Below are positions 43,145 through 52,487 of a stretch of DNA of 64,000 nucleotides, in pieces (the first letter of the stretch is position 1; every line of letters begins with the position of its first letter). Made by a program: the position numbers and the translations under genes. Source of the stretch: Methylomonas koyamae (GTDB lineage Bacteria; Pseudomonadota; Gammaproteobacteria; Methylococcales; Methylomonadaceae); contig NZ_PPPU01000011.1 in NCBI RefSeq assembly GCF_006483455.1, positions 36,427 to 100,426 on the forward strand. Direction: 5' to 3'. The notes beneath the pieces are model-generated. The model did no database searches. It saw only the letters and a list, made by a program, of their open reading frames with translations, and was not told the DNA's origin.

Positions 43145-45052
43145 TTATGCAAAAAATTGGCGGACGTCGGCGATATCGCGGCTGCGTTTCATGGCCGGCA
43201 CGCTATCCAGAAACATCTGGCCGTAGGAGCGTTTCAACAAGCGCGGATCGCAAACCATCAACACGCCGCGGTCGTTGACGTCGCGGATCAAGCGGCCCAC
43301 GCCCTGGCGCAGCATGATAATGGCACTGGGCAATTGGTGTTCGAAAAACGGGTTGCGCCCCTGCTTCTCCATTGCGTTCATCCGGGCTTTCAATACCGGA
43401 TCGCCCGGCGATGCAAACGGCAGCTTGTCGATAATCACGCAGGACAAGGCATCGCCGCGCACGTCGACGCCTTCCCAAAAACTGGCGGTGGCCAACAGCA
43501 CCGCATTGCCTAGCTCCTTGAACTGATCCAGCAACACACCTTTGGACTTGGTACCTTGTACCAGCAAGGGGTGGTCGAGTTTGCCTTCCAGCAATTGCGC
43601 GGCGCGCTGCAAGGCCCGGTGGCTGGTGAACAGAAAAAATGCTCTGCCCCGGCTGGCTTCCAGCACCGGCAACGCAAAATCGACGATTTTGTCGGTAAAG
43701 TCCGGATCGTTCGGTTGCGGCAGGCCCTTGGGGTGGTAAAACAAGGCTTGATTCGGATAATCGAATGGGCTGTCCCAGCTTTGACTCAACGCGCCGCTCA
43801 AACCCAAGCTCTTGGAGAAATGCACGAAATTGTTGGCGACGCTGAGCGTCGCCGAGGTAAATATCCAGGTGGCCTTATGGCGAGCCATGAAACCGCGGAA
43901 TTCCTTGGCGATATCCAGCGGGGTCCGGCTCAGCGTGAACGACTTGCTGTAGGTTTCGTACCATTTGATCCATTGGCCGTCCTTGTCGCTAATCAAGGTA
44001 TCCAGTTGCGCATCCAGCGCCTCGGCCCGATCGAAGCAGGACTCCAGGCCTTTGCTGCGCACCGAAGCCCGCTCCAATTGGTCGGTCAAGCGGGCCAACT
44101 GCTTTTGCAGGGACTCCAAGGCGCCGGCGATTTTCGGATTACTTTCGATCTCCTGCCAGTCGCCACGCCTCAGCTCCAAGCCAAAGGCCAAACGCATGTC
44201 CTTGACTTCGTGCTGCAAATCCTCGCAAGCCGTGCGCAGGTCCGGCATGTCCTTGGCATCGGTAAAATATTCGGCCAAGGCATCGTCGGCCAGATCGGTC
44301 AACTGTTTGCCGCTGATGGTCACGCCCAGAAAATTGGAGGCGGTGTCGGCCAATTGATGCGCTTCGTCGATGACGACGACATCGGCATCGGGTAGCAACT
44401 CGCCGAATCCGGTCTCGCGAATCGACCAGTCCGCGCACAACAAATGATGGTTGACCACGACGATATCCGACTCTTGCGCCTGTTTGCGGGCTTTGGTCAG
44501 GAAGCAATCGGCGTAGTCCGGGCAATTCTGACCCAGACAGTTGTCGGTGGTCGACGTGGCGTGAAACCAGACCGGGTCGCCATCGTGGACATCGGCCGCT
44601 TCCGAGACGTCTCCGGTTTTGGTCCGTTTCGACCAGGCCTTGATTTGCGCAAGCGCCGACGCCTCTTCCCGGCTATAGCCGAAGGCGGAATTCAGCGCCT
44701 GTTCCAAGCGGTAGGTGCACAAATAATTGGCCCGTCCTTTCAACAAGCCGGCTTTAAAAGGCCGTTTCGCCAACGCTTTGCGTATCAGCGGCAGATCTTT
44801 ATTGAACAACTGGTCTTGCAGGTTTTTGGTCCCGGTCGACACGATCACGCGTTTGCCGGACAGGATGGCCGGAATCAAGTAGGCGAAGGTCTTGCCGGTG
44901 CCGGTGCCGGCTTCGGCGATCAGGTTTTGTTGCGATTCGATGGCGTAGGCGATTTTTTCCGCCATCTCGATCTGGGCCGCGCGCGGCGAGTAACCGGCGA
45001 TGATGCCGGCCAAAGCACCATCGCTAGCGAACACTTCATCCAGTTTACTCAC
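43145..45052 (-). CDS. yoaA: ATP-dependent DNA helicase, DinG/YoaA family
   Basis: The protein has 635 residues. Helicase motifs are in order: Walker A AEAGTGTGKTFAYLIP near residue 48, VIVSTGTKNLQDQL, the iron-sulfur Cys set (YLCTYR, then DNCLGQNCPDYADCF), VVVNHHLLCAD, DEAH box VVIDEAHQLADT, TSATLS, SFWEGVDVRGD and the final RQGVGRLIRDVNDRG. This is an XPD-like 5'-3' helicase; length and the tsaB neighbour fit YoaA rather than DinG. YoaA acts in DNA repair with the HolC subunit in E. coli. It lies third in a run that starts with the 179-residue gene at 46377. Confidence 0.93.
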   Translation of the reverse strand: MSKLDEVFASDGALAGIIAGYSPRAAQIEMAEKIAYAIESQQNLIAEAGTGTGKTFAYLIPAILSGKRVIVSTGTKNLQDQLFNKDLPLIRKALAKRPFKAGLLKGRANYLCTYRLEQALNSAFGYSREEASALAQIKAWSKRTKTGDVSEAADVHDGDPVWFHATSTTDNCLGQNCPDYADCFLTKARKQAQESDIVVVNHHLLCADWSIRETGFGELLPDADVVVIDEAHQLADTASNFLGVTISGKQLTDLADDALAEYFTDAKDMPDLRTACEDLQHEVKDMRLAFGLELRRGDWQEIESNPKIAGALESLQKQLARLTDQLERASVRSKGLESCFDRAEALDAQLDTLISDKDGQWIKWYETYSKSFTLSRTPLDIAKEFRGFMARHKATWIFTSATLSVANNFVHFSKSLGLSGALSQSWDSPFDYPNQALFYHPKGLPQPNDPDFTDKIVDFALPVLEASRGRAFFLFTSHRALQRAAQLLEGKLDHPLLVQGTKSKGVLLDQFKELGNAVLLATASFWEGVDVRGDALSCVIIDKLPFASPGDPVLKARMNAMEKQGRNPFFEHQLPSAIIMLRQGVGRLIRDVNDRGVLMVCDPRLLKRSYGQMFLDSVPAMKRSRDIADVRQFFA

Positions 45053-45085
45053 GCTAACACTGACTCCGCTGCAACTTCAGCCGGT

Positions 45086-45808
45086 TTAATGACCGAAAAA
45101 GCTTTCGGCTTTAGCTTTGGCTTGTTTGGCGCCTTGCGGGTTTTGCTGCATGTTGCGCGCTTCGGCAATCAACATCCAGCTTTTACGTTTCAAATCCAGG
45201 TTGCTTCCTGCGAGCAGAGCCGCCTTGCCGGCCAGTTCCTCGGCCAGTTGCGGTTTGTTCTGTTTCAGGCGCAATTGGGCCAGTTTGTAGGTCAAGGTCG
45301 GGTTACGAGCGTCGATGCGCAGCGCGCGTTCCATCACGACGACAGCGGCATCCAGATCGCCGCTGTTGCGACTACGGTCGGCTTCGCTGAGCAGCGCCAG
45401 CACGGCAGGCGGCGTCCCGCTCGGAATCGCGGCGTCTTCCACCGCATATCTCGGCGCCGGCACGGTAGCCAGCGGCGTAGTCGGATTGGCCGGAACTACC
45501 GGAGCCGCCGCGCCGGGCTGTGCCGGCGGTACGTCGGCCGGCGGCATCAACGGTTCGGCGCGGAAGGCCGGCAAATTGGGCTCGACTTTCACGCTGCCGG
45601 GGCCGCTGTCAATGGCATAAGTTGCGGTCGGGTTGGGACCTGCGGCCGGTTTTTTTGGGGCGACGGCTGTTGCCGGCGCTTTTGCCGCCGGCTTTTTCGC
45701 AATCTTTTTCGTCGGCGAGCTGCCTGACACCGGTGGTTCGGCTACGCTGCTACAACCTGCTCCGAGAAGCAAAAACGGGACCAGGGCCAACAAACATTTA
45801 TTTTTCAT
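45086..45808 (-). CDS. Putative tetratricopeptide-type lipoprotein
   Basis: The protein has 240 residues from the ATG at 45808. A lipoprotein signal with lipobox GAGC (LALVPFLLLGAGCSS) is followed by a long low-complexity stretch rich in Ala, Pro and Lys (about 25-135). The C-terminal part holds one or two TPR-like helix pairs (PAVLALLSEADRSRNSGDLD, VVMERALRIDARNPTLTYKL, LRLKQNKPQLAEELAGKAAL). It is probably anchored in an envelope membrane, with the Pro/Ala linker spanning the periplasm or wall. It lies between the CheZ-like gene (29 bases) and yoaA (33 bases). Function is unknown. Confidence 0.8.
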   Translation of the reverse strand: MKNKCLLALVPFLLLGAGCSSVAEPPVSGSSPTKKIAKKPAAKAPATAVAPKKPAAGPNPTATYAIDSGPGSVKVEPNLPAFRAEPLMPPADVPPAQPGAAAPVVPANPTTPLATVPAPRYAVEDAAIPSGTPPAVLALLSEADRSRNSGDLDAAVVVMERALRIDARNPTLTYKLAQLRLKQNKPQLAEELAGKAALLAGSNLDLKRKSWMLIAEARNMQQNPQGAKQAKAKAESFFGH

Positions 45809-45837
45809 TAGTGATGCCAATTCAAACAGATAAAAAG

Positions 45838-46377
45838 TTAAAACAGTTCGATCTCGTCCGGACGGCTCTGTGCACTTGCCTGAGCAAACAACAATAGCGC
45901 CTCTTCGATGCTCTTACCTTGATGGATGGCGTCGAACATGACTTTTTCCGACTCCATCGTGTAGCGGCTGCGAATACTTTCCTGAAATTTGTGCCACTCC
46001 AGCGGATTGTAAAGCCGGTGCGGTGTCTCGATGATCTCGGACAAGCCCTTCAGGTTGTTCGAGACGTGCTGCAGGCATTGCTGCATGCGATCGTAGAATT
46101 GAAACGCCACGATCGCCTGATTGATCTTGTCCTGCATCGACTCGCAATAGCCTAAAGCCGCAGCGGACGAGTCGTTCGGGGCGACCAAGGCTAAAAACTC
46201 GTGAATTTTCTGCATATCGTCGACCATATGGGTAAACGTACTGGCCAATGCGTTAACCGATTCGTCGCCGTCTTTAATGCTGCTCTCAACTTGGGCCACC
46301 GAGACCGTCAACAGCTTGATCGTCTCCCTGATTTGGCTCCAATCCAAGTCGGGCTGGTTTGATACTGAATAATTCAT
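45838..46377 (-). CDS. Candidate divergent CheZ-like protein
   Basis: The protein has 179 residues, nearly all helical, without signal or membrane segment. A helix contains AFQFYDRMQQCLQHV, which places Asp96 and Gln100 in the D-x3-Q spacing of the CheZ phosphatase motif (FQDLTGQ, Asp143 and Gln147 in E. coli). It ends in RPDEIELF; CheZ also ends in an acidic tail closing with Phe that binds CheY. Overall length (179 against 214) and distance from motif to C-terminus (83 against 71 residues) are similar. I know no established family name. The call rests on the motif and tail, which recur in the MCP-like protein at 49577-50779. It heads a run with a lipoprotein gene, yoaA and tsaB. Confidence 0.65.
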   Translation of the reverse strand: MNYSVSNQPDLDWSQIRETIKLLTVSVAQVESSIKDGDESVNALASTFTHMVDDMQKIHEFLALVAPNDSSAAALGYCESMQDKINQAIVAFQFYDRMQQCLQHVSNNLKGLSEIIETPHRLYNPLEWHKFQESIRSRYTMESEKVMFDAIHQGKSIEEALLLFAQASAQSRPDEIELF

Positions 46378-46570
46378 AAAGCAATCCTGGAAGTAAATGT
46401 ATCGATTCGAGATCGACGGCCAGCGCGGGTATTGTAACCGACTATGCGCTTCGGCATGGCGTCGGCTTAAGTATAGAAAATTCGCCGATTTCAGCGCGCT
46501 TGCCAGCCGCTTTTTTGATTCCGTCCGGTAGCCGCCGCTTTAGCGGAATTTAAGCCGAAATCCCGCCCGG

Positions 46571-46600
46571 TTGACGATGGCGCGCGGGATGGAGTAGAAA
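46571..46600 (+). promoter_or_regulatory. Possible phoH promoter
   Basis: TTGACG (46571-46576, 5 of 6) and TAGAAA (46595-46600, 4 of 6) are spaced by 18 bases, placing initiation about 54 bases before the preferred phoH ATG. Confidence 0.4.
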
Positions 46601-46660
46601 GACAAACAGTGGCACGCCTCCGTGCTTGCCAACGCCGCAACCGATCTTGAAAAGGAACCC

Positions 46661-48073
46661 ATGAATATACAATCCGCCGGTAAAAAATTGTTCGTCCTGG
46701 ACACTAACGTCTTGATGCACGATCCGACGTCAATCTTCCGGTTTCAGGAGCACAACGTATTCATCCCGATGGTGGTATTGGAAGAGTTGGACCACGCCAA
46801 GAAAGGCCTATCCGACGTATCGCGTAACGTCCGCCAAGTCAGCCGGTTTCTGGACGAGTTGATCCGCGACGCCGACCAGCAATCGATCAAAGACGGCCTG
46901 CCGCTGTCCCGGATCGAGCACGGTCTGGCCGGCGAGCGCGAATTCGACGGTCGCCTGTTTTTTCAAACCCGGCAATTGTCGCATCTGTTACCGGCCGATC
47001 TGCCGGGCCAAATCGCCGACAACTCCATCCTCAGCATCGTGCTGGCTTTGAGCAAGGAATATCCGGACGTCAACGTGATTTTGGTGTCGAAAGACATCAA
47101 TATGCGCATCAAAGCCGCCGCGCTGCAAATCAACGCCGAGGATTACCACAACGACCAGACCATCGAAGACATCGACCTGCTTTACAGCGGCAGCCTGGCG
47201 CTGGATGCCGACTTCTGGGACGAAAACGGCGGCAAGATGGAATCCTGGCAGGAAAACAACAACACCTACTACCGGATCAACGGGCCGGCGGTCAGGGAGT
47301 GGTATCCGAACCAGTACCTGTACATGGAGGGCGAGGACAGCTTCGAGGCGATCGTGAAAAGCTGCGACGGCGAGACCGCGGTGCTGCAATTGGCGCGGGA
47401 CTTCCGGACTAAACACAATAATATCTGGGGCATTTTCGCCAAAAACCGGGAGCAAAATTTTGCGTTGAATGCGTTGATGGATCCGGAAGTGGATTTCGTA
47501 ACCCTGATCGGCTCGGCCGGTACCGGCAAAACCCTGCTGGCATTGGCGGCCGGCCTGTCGCTGACGCTGGAGCGGAAGCTGTATCAGGAAATCATCATGA
47601 CCCGCGAAACCATGCCGGTCGGTCAGGACATCGGCTTTTTGCCGGGTAGCGAGGAAGAAAAGATGGCGCCGTGGATGGGCGCGCTGATGGACAATCTGGA
47701 ACTGCTCGGCAGCCGGGCCGGCAATACCGAATGGGAACAAGGCGCGTCGCAAAACGTCGTGATGAACCGGGTAAAAATCCGCTCGTTGAATTTCATGCGC
47801 GGCCGCACCTTCCTCAACCGCTATCTGATTATCGACGAAGCCCAAAACCTGACGCCGAAGCAACTGAAAACCCTGATCACCCGAGCCGGACCGGGTACCA
47901 AAATCATCTGCATCGGCAATCTGGCGCAGATCGATACACCCTACCTGACCGCGACCAGTTCCGGCCTGACCTACGTGGTGGACCGCTTCAAAAACTGGCC
48001 CAATAGCGCTCACATCACCTTGCGCCGCGGCGAACGCTCGCGTTTGGCCGATTTTGCCTCGGACAACTTGTAA
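46661..48073 (+). CDS. phoH: PhoH-family PIN-ATPase protein
   Basis: The protein has 470 residues from the ATG at 46661, favoured by AAGGA just upstream; an upstream start would add 13 residues. A PIN RNase domain (about 5-140) has acidic residues in LDTNVLMHDP and VVLEELDHAKKG. The PhoH ATPase domain (about 250-465) has Walker A GSAGTGKTLLAL, the family stretch TRETMPVGQDIGFLPGSEEE, Walker B LIIDEAQNLTP and KIICIGNLAQID. This PIN-PhoH form corresponds to the YlaK/PhoH2-like group, thought to be RNA-processing helicase/nuclease enzymes. Its stop and that of the convergent permease gene are one base apart. Confidence 0.93.
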   Translation: MNIQSAGKKLFVLDTNVLMHDPTSIFRFQEHNVFIPMVVLEELDHAKKGLSDVSRNVRQVSRFLDELIRDADQQSIKDGLPLSRIEHGLAGEREFDGRLFFQTRQLSHLLPADLPGQIADNSILSIVLALSKEYPDVNVILVSKDINMRIKAAALQINAEDYHNDQTIEDIDLLYSGSLALDADFWDENGGKMESWQENNNTYYRINGPAVREWYPNQYLYMEGEDSFEAIVKSCDGETAVLQLARDFRTKHNNIWGIFAKNREQNFALNALMDPEVDFVTLIGSAGTGKTLLALAAGLSLTLERKLYQEIIMTRETMPVGQDIGFLPGSEEEKMAPWMGALMDNLELLGSRAGNTEWEQGASQNVVMNRVKIRSLNFMRGRTFLNRYLIIDEAQNLTPKQLKTLITRAGPGTKIICIGNLAQIDTPYLTATSSGLTYVVDRFKNWPNSAHITLRRGERSRLADFASDNL

Positions 48074-48074
48074 G

Positions 48075-49175
48075 CTAGCCCGCCAACGTGCCGTTGGCTT
48101 CCCAGCGCGGCCACGCGGTTAACACAGCCTTAACCAGCGTGGCCAATGGGATTGCGAAAAATACGCCCCAGAATCCCCACACGCCGCCGAAGAACAAAAT
48201 CGCAACGATGATCGCTACCGGATGCAAATTGACCGCCTCCGAGAACAGCAACGGTACCAATATTACGCCGTCCAAGGCTTGGATTACCGAATAGGCGACG
48301 AACACGTACATGAACTGGTCGCCACCGCCGACTCCCCATTGCACATAAGCCACGCCCAGCACTGGAAAGGTGACCAAAGTTGCACCGACGTAAGGAATCA
48401 CGACCGACAGGCCCATCAACACCGCAAGCAACATCGCGTAATTCAAGCCCAGCCACCAAAACACCAGATAACTTATTGCCCACAAGATGAAGACTTCGAC
48501 AAACTTGCCGCGCACGTAGTTGGAGATTTGTTTGTCGACTTCCTGCCAGACTCGCAGGCTCAAGCTGGTGTCGGCGGGCAGGAACTGTAGCATCCACCCC
48601 AGCAGCACCTGTTTGTCTTTCAAAAAGAAAAACACCATTAACGGCACCAGAAACAGGTAAATGATTACGGCCACCAAGCCGACGAAGGATTGGGCGGAGC
48701 CCGATATCAGATCCTGGCCGTATTTGAGCAAATCCTGTTGGATCGAGAACATGATTTCCCGAATCCGGGTTTCCGAAATCAACTCCGGATGGCGTTCCGG
48801 AAAGCGCATGATCTCGGCTTGGGTTCTGGACACGATTTCCGGGATGTGCTGAACCAATTGTACGGTCTGTTCCGATACCATCGGTACCAACACGAACAGC
48901 ACGAAACCCAGCACCGCCGTAAAGGCAAAAAACACCAGATGCACCGCGAGTAGCCGCGCCACGCCGCGCAACTCCAATTTGACGACCAAGCCCTCCAGCA
49001 GATACGCGAGTACCACGGCAACGAATACCGGCATCAACAGCCCCAATAGACTGTATATCAGCAGGAAACCGCCCAACAGTATTATCGCCAACCCGGCCAC
49101 CTGCGAATTGGGTAAGAAACGCCGTAAAAAAAGGCGCACGATGCCGTGACTGGAATTATTGCTGTACTGGTTCAT
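48075..49175 (-). CDS. AI-2E/PerM family transporter
   Basis: The protein has 366 residues from the ATG at 49175; a TTG at 49199 would add eight. There are about seven or eight transmembrane helices in the family pattern: LAIILLGGFLLIYSLLGLLM early, a soluble middle segment (RTQAEIMRFPERHPELISET), VAVIIYLFLVPLMVFFFLKD, SVVIPYVGATLVTFPVLGVA and the conserved GVILVPLLFSEAVNLHPVAI. Members have been linked to autoinducer-2 export or Na+/H+ exchange, but the substrate here is open. It is downstream of the chemosensory operon on the same strand (64 bases after it), so some read-through is possible. Confidence 0.9.
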   Translation of the reverse strand: MNQYSNNSSHGIVRLFLRRFLPNSQVAGLAIILLGGFLLIYSLLGLLMPVFVAVVLAYLLEGLVVKLELRGVARLLAVHLVFFAFTAVLGFVLFVLVPMVSEQTVQLVQHIPEIVSRTQAEIMRFPERHPELISETRIREIMFSIQQDLLKYGQDLISGSAQSFVGLVAVIIYLFLVPLMVFFFLKDKQVLLGWMLQFLPADTSLSLRVWQEVDKQISNYVRGKFVEVFILWAISYLVFWWLGLNYAMLLAVLMGLSVVIPYVGATLVTFPVLGVAYVQWGVGGGDQFMYVFVAYSVIQALDGVILVPLLFSEAVNLHPVAIIVAILFFGGVWGFWGVFFAIPLATLVKAVLTAWPRWEANGTLAG

Positions 49176-49239
49176 GGAGCGCTGACGAAGGTCCGGCAAG
49201 AGCCGGCACCCAACTACCGGACGGGAAAAAGGAAAGGCG

Positions 49240-49539
49240 TTAAACTAAAGAGAATAGTTTATCGAAATTGGCGATTTCCAGAATTTTTTTTACTTCGGCG
49301 CGAGCGTTCTTTATCCGGATCGCCGACTTGTCGCCGCCGACCTTATCGCGCAACACCAACAACATCCCCAGCGCTGAGCTGTCCATGTAGTCAGTGCCGG
49401 ACAAATCGACATCAATCTGTTTCACGCCGCTCTCAGCCAGTTTGGTGGCTTCGCGAAACTCGTTATGCAAACCGAAATCGAATTTTCCGCTGACCTTAAT
49501 GTGTAATACGCCAGAATCGGCTCTTGCCTCAATACCCAT
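49240..49539 (-). CDS. STAS-domain protein (anti-sigma-factor-antagonist-like), last gene of the chemosensory operon
   Basis: The protein has 99 residues and is a single STAS domain: SGVLHIKVSGKFDFGLHNEF, then VDLSGTDYMDSSALGMLLVL with the conserved Ser pair that is the usual phosphorylation site, and IRIKNARAEVKKILEIANFD. GGAGAA precedes the ATG. It follows the MCP-like gene by 37 bases. In SpoIIAA-like proteins the Ser switches partner binding; here no cognate kinase gene is in view. A second STAS protein is encoded in the same operon at 53357-53863. Confidence 0.9.
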   Translation of the reverse strand: MGIEARADSGVLHIKVSGKFDFGLHNEFREATKLAESGVKQIDVDLSGTDYMDSSALGMLLVLRDKVGGDKSAIRIKNARAEVKKILEIANFDKLFSLV

Positions 49540-49576
49540 AGCTTCTCCTTATCGCAAAATTGCCCGAACGGCAAAC

Positions 49577-50779
49577 TCAGAACAAATCCACATCGCCTTC
49601 GTCCATAGACGATTGCGATACCACGCGGTAGTTACCGGCCTGCCATTGTTGTTTCATCTGCCTTAAACGATCCGATCCCTGCCCCAATTCCAACTGCCAC
49701 TCCTTGCGGTTTCCCGCTTTGAACGTCGCCATACCGATAGCAACTTCGTCTTTCAATGCGGCGAAATGGTCCAGGTTAGCCTGCATCTGTTCGATCAATT
49801 GGCGGGCCATGTCTTCGAACTGCAGCCCTCTGACGGCGTTGCCCACACTGACTTCTATCCTCCCGGTCAGTTGGGAAATCTCGTCCACGTTTCGGGCGAC
49901 GTTTGCATTGATCGTGCTGATATCGAACATCATCTTGTCGATATTGGCTTTGGAACTTAACGCAAGGTTCATGTCCTTCGACGCCATCACTTCGATCATA
50001 TCGCGAGCATTGCGGATGTTATCTTTGGACGCTTTGACAACCGCCTTGATTTCTTCGCTGAATTTATCGGAGTTTTTCGATAAATTGCGGACCTCGCCGG
50101 CCACGACGGCGAACCCTCTCCCCGCCTCGCCTGCCCGCGCCGCTTCGATGGCCGCGTTCAACGCCAACAGATTGGTTTGGTCGGCGATTTTCTGCACATC
50201 GCCCAGTAATTTTTCGACATGGGCCATGTGGTCGCCGACGTCGTTGATCACGGCGACCATTTCCACGCTTTGCTTACTGATTTGCACGATGTGGTCGATA
50301 AAAAATTGCAAAACTTTATCGGTTTCGTGGGTAAAACTGGTGAAATTGATATGCGCACTGTCCCGCTCAACACTATCTTCCAAATCCGATACCAGCGAGC
50401 AAACCACCGTTGACTGGCCGCTGGTCAAGGCATGTAAATTGTTGAAGCTATTGGACATGGTGCTGACCGCATCCGCCAACATCGCCTTCAATTGGTTAAG
50501 CTCGCTGCGAAAAGTGCTGCTTTCCTGTTCGATGCAATCGCTCAGGTGAATCAGATAACTGTCAACCGCCCTGGATATGTCCGTTTCATTTTGCTCGCCT
50601 TGAGCGGCTTGCCGGAGCATGCCGGCTGCCTGTATACGAAACGTGCGGAACATCCACAGCAGACTGAGCAATCCGGTTGCAGCCCAATACACCTGGGTAT
50701 CGGCAATCAATAACGGCAGCGCTAACACCACAGCGGTCAAGCCAATCAAAACACCGTTATCCTTAAAAAACTGCACCAT
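49577..50779 (-). CDS. MCP-like signalling protein with CheZ-like motif and acidic Phe tail
   Basis: The protein has 400 residues. Two hydrophobic helices (about 9-47) anchor it without any periplasmic sensor domain or HAMP. The MCP hairpin tip is clear: [20 protein letters not shown], then [20 protein letters not shown] (about 195-240). After the MCP part comes [18 protein letters not shown], where Asp323 and Gln327 have the D-x3-Q spacing of the CheZ motif FQDLTGQ. The protein ends in MDEGDVDLF. It is directly behind cheB (5 bases). This could be an array-bound CheY-phosphate phosphatase; the MCP homology is certain and the phosphatase role is my inference. A plain transducer function is the alternative. 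Confidence 0.85.
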   Translation of the reverse strand: MVQFFKDNGVLIGLTAVVLALPLLIADTQVYWAATGLLSLLWMFRTFRIQAAGMLRQAAQGEQNETDISRAVDSYLIHLSDCIEQESSTFRSELNQLKAMLADAVSTMSNSFNNLHALTSGQSTVVCSLVSDLEDSVERDSAHINFTSFTHETDKVLQFFIDHIVQISKQSVEMVAVINDVGDHMAHVEKLLGDVQKIADQTNLLALNAAIEAARAGEAGRGFAVVAGEVRNLSKNSDKFSEEIKAVVKASKDNIRNARDMIEVMASKDMNLALSSKANIDKMMFDISTINANVARNVDEISQLTGRIEVSVGNAVRGLQFEDMARQLIEQMQANLDHFAALKDEVAIGMATFKAGNRKEWQLELGQGSDRLRQMKQQWQAGNYRVVSQSSMDEGDVDLF

Positions 50780-50784
50780 ATGAT

Positions 50785-51843
50785 CTATTCCGCCAGGGCT
50801 AAAAGTTTTTCCGCTATTCGGTTCAAGGATAGCACATGATGCGCGGCACCCAGTTTGAAGGCCTCCCCAGGCATACCCCAGACTACGCTGGAAGCCTCGT
50901 CCTGCACGATATTGATCGCCCCGGCCTCGCGCATCTCCAGCATGGCTTTGGCGCCGTCCGCCCCCATTCCGGTCAACATCACGCCGATGGCGTTACCGCC
51001 CACGTTTTGCGCTACTGAACGAAACAAAACTTCAACCGACGGTCTATGCCGATTCACTGGCGGACCGTCGTCCAAGCGGCAAATGTAGCGGGCACCGTCG
51101 CGGGCAACCAGCAAGTGGCGATCGCCGGGGGCAATGTAGACATGCCCTGGCATTATCGGCTGCCCATCCTCGGCCAAGCCCACTGTCATGTCGGTAGCAT
51201 CATTGACGTGCTTGGCGAACGAAGCGCTAAAGGCTAGCGGGAGGTGCTGGGCAATCACGATCGCGGGGGCGGTCCGCGGCAAAGTCCTCACCAAGTGTTT
51301 GACCGCCTCGGTTCCGCCGGTGGAGGAGCCTAATGCGACGATTTTGTGCGTAGTCTTGAAATGTTTTTTCATCACGGTGTTTGCCAAGCCGTCGGTATGG
51401 CTGGGAATTACGCGGGGATTAGGCGTTTCCAAAGCCTTTACCCTGGCCTGTGCCGCCACCCGGATTTTACTAACGATTTCGTCGGCATAAGCCCTTAAGC
51501 CTTGCGATACGTCAACTTTGGGCTTGGCGACAAAATCGACGGCACCCAAAGCCAAAGCCTCCAAGGTGACTTCGGCGCCTTTTTCGGTCAAGGTCGAAAT
51601 CATCACCACCGGCATCGGCCGCAAACGCATCAGATTCTTCAGAAACGTCAGACCGTCCATACGCGGCATTTCCACATCCAGCGTCAGCACATCGGGGTTT
51701 AACGCTTTGATTTTATCGCGAGCGATCAACGGATCGCTGGCCGTGCCGACGACCTCTATGTCGCCGGCCTCGTTAAAAATTTGCGTCAGCATCTGCCGGA
51801 TCAAGGCCGAGTCGTCGACGATCAGTAGCTTTATTTTTGCCAT
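50785..51843 (-). CDS. cheB: Chemotaxis methylesterase/deamidase CheB
   Basis: The protein has 352 residues. The receiver domain has Asp56 in [13 protein letters not shown] and Lys108. The methylesterase domain carries the catalytic triad: Ser in [10 protein letters not shown] (173-174), His200 in [14 protein letters not shown] and Asp296 in LTGMGADGA. It removes methyl groups from chemoreceptor glutamates when phosphorylated by CheA, opposing CheR. It sits after cheD (8 bases) and before the MCP-like gene (5 bases). The main MCP of the operon has a C-terminal docking pentapeptide that CheB and CheR could use. Confidence 0.96.
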   Translation of the reverse strand: MAKIKLLIVDDSALIRQMLTQIFNEAGDIEVVGTASDPLIARDKIKALNPDVLTLDVEMPRMDGLTFLKNLMRLRPMPVVMISTLTEKGAEVTLEALALGAVDFVAKPKVDVSQGLRAYADEIVSKIRVAAQARVKALETPNPRVIPSHTDGLANTVMKKHFKTTHKIVALGSSTGGTEAVKHLVRTLPRTAPAIVIAQHLPLAFSASFAKHVNDATDMTVGLAEDGQPIMPGHVYIAPGDRHLLVARDGARYICRLDDGPPVNRHRPSVEVLFRSVAQNVGGNAIGVMLTGMGADGAKAMLEMREAGAINIVQDEASSVVWGMPGEAFKLGAAHHVLSLNRIAEKLLALAE

Positions 51844-51851
51844 GTTCGCCT

Positions 51852-52487
51852 CTAGAACAACTCGACGCTGCCTTCAACCGGTGCGTCTTTGATGCTGAAA
51901 CTGTATTGTTTCTCGCGCAGGAAAATGGTCTGGTTATGCAAGTCTTTGATTTTTTTCATTCTGACGCGTCCGGTACGCGGAAAGAAATTGACTTTACGCG
52001 GATAGATATCGCCCAAGTCTTGAGAAACCAACTTCAACGCTTCCGTATCGACATAATCCAACACAAATTGCACGTTGCGAGCGCCGACGTCACTCAGCGA
52101 AGCAATAATTTTGCCGCCGCCGAATAACTTGACTTCCAAATTCTTTCGTTTCCCGCCATGTTGCAATATGGTGTTGATCAGATGCTCCATGGCGTAATTG
52201 CCGTAACGCAAGGCATTGCCCACCACGGCTTCGTCGCGCGCATTCAAACGATTTTGGCTGGTCTCCGGCAACATGAAGTGGTTCATACCGCCGATTCCGG
52301 ATTCGCAATCGCGAATACATGCCGACACACAAGACCCCAGCACAGTGGTGATCATTTCATCGGCACCGGTGACATAGTAGTCGCCGGGCATCAATTTCGC
52401 GGCAATAATTTGGTTTTCCTGATCCCAGTAGCGGTTTATGCCCTCGAAACCGGCGATCGGTGGTTTTTCGACTGTATGACGGGTCAC
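51852..52487 (-). CDS. cheD: Chemoreceptor glutamine deamidase CheD
   Basis: The protein has 211 residues from a GTG at 52487, which overlaps the cheR stop (GTGA) and has AGGAAAG upstream; a longer frame exists but runs through cheR. Active-site residues fit the family: Thr47, Cys53 in TTVLGSCVSACIRD and His70 in GGMNHFMLPE (Cys to His spacing of 17). LEVKLFGGGKI is also typical. CheD deamidates receptor Gln residues. Its usual partner CheC is absent from this operon. It ends in EGSVELF, a tail like those of three other signalling proteins in the window. Confidence 0.93.
   Translation of the reverse strand: MTRHTVEKPPIAGFEGINRYWDQENQIIAAKLMPGDYYVTGADEMITTVLGSCVSACIRDCESGIGGMNHFMLPETSQNRLNARDEAVVGNALRYGNYAMEHLINTILQHGGKRKNLEVKLFGGGKIIASLSDVGARNVQFVLDYVDTEALKLVSQDLGDIYPRKVNFFPRTGRVRMKKIKDLHNQTIFLREKQYSFSIKDAPVEGSVELF

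Noticed and set aside
46988..48013. A 341-residue minus-strand frame opposite phoH
   Set aside because: Antisense to PIN and ATPase motifs, with biased composition.
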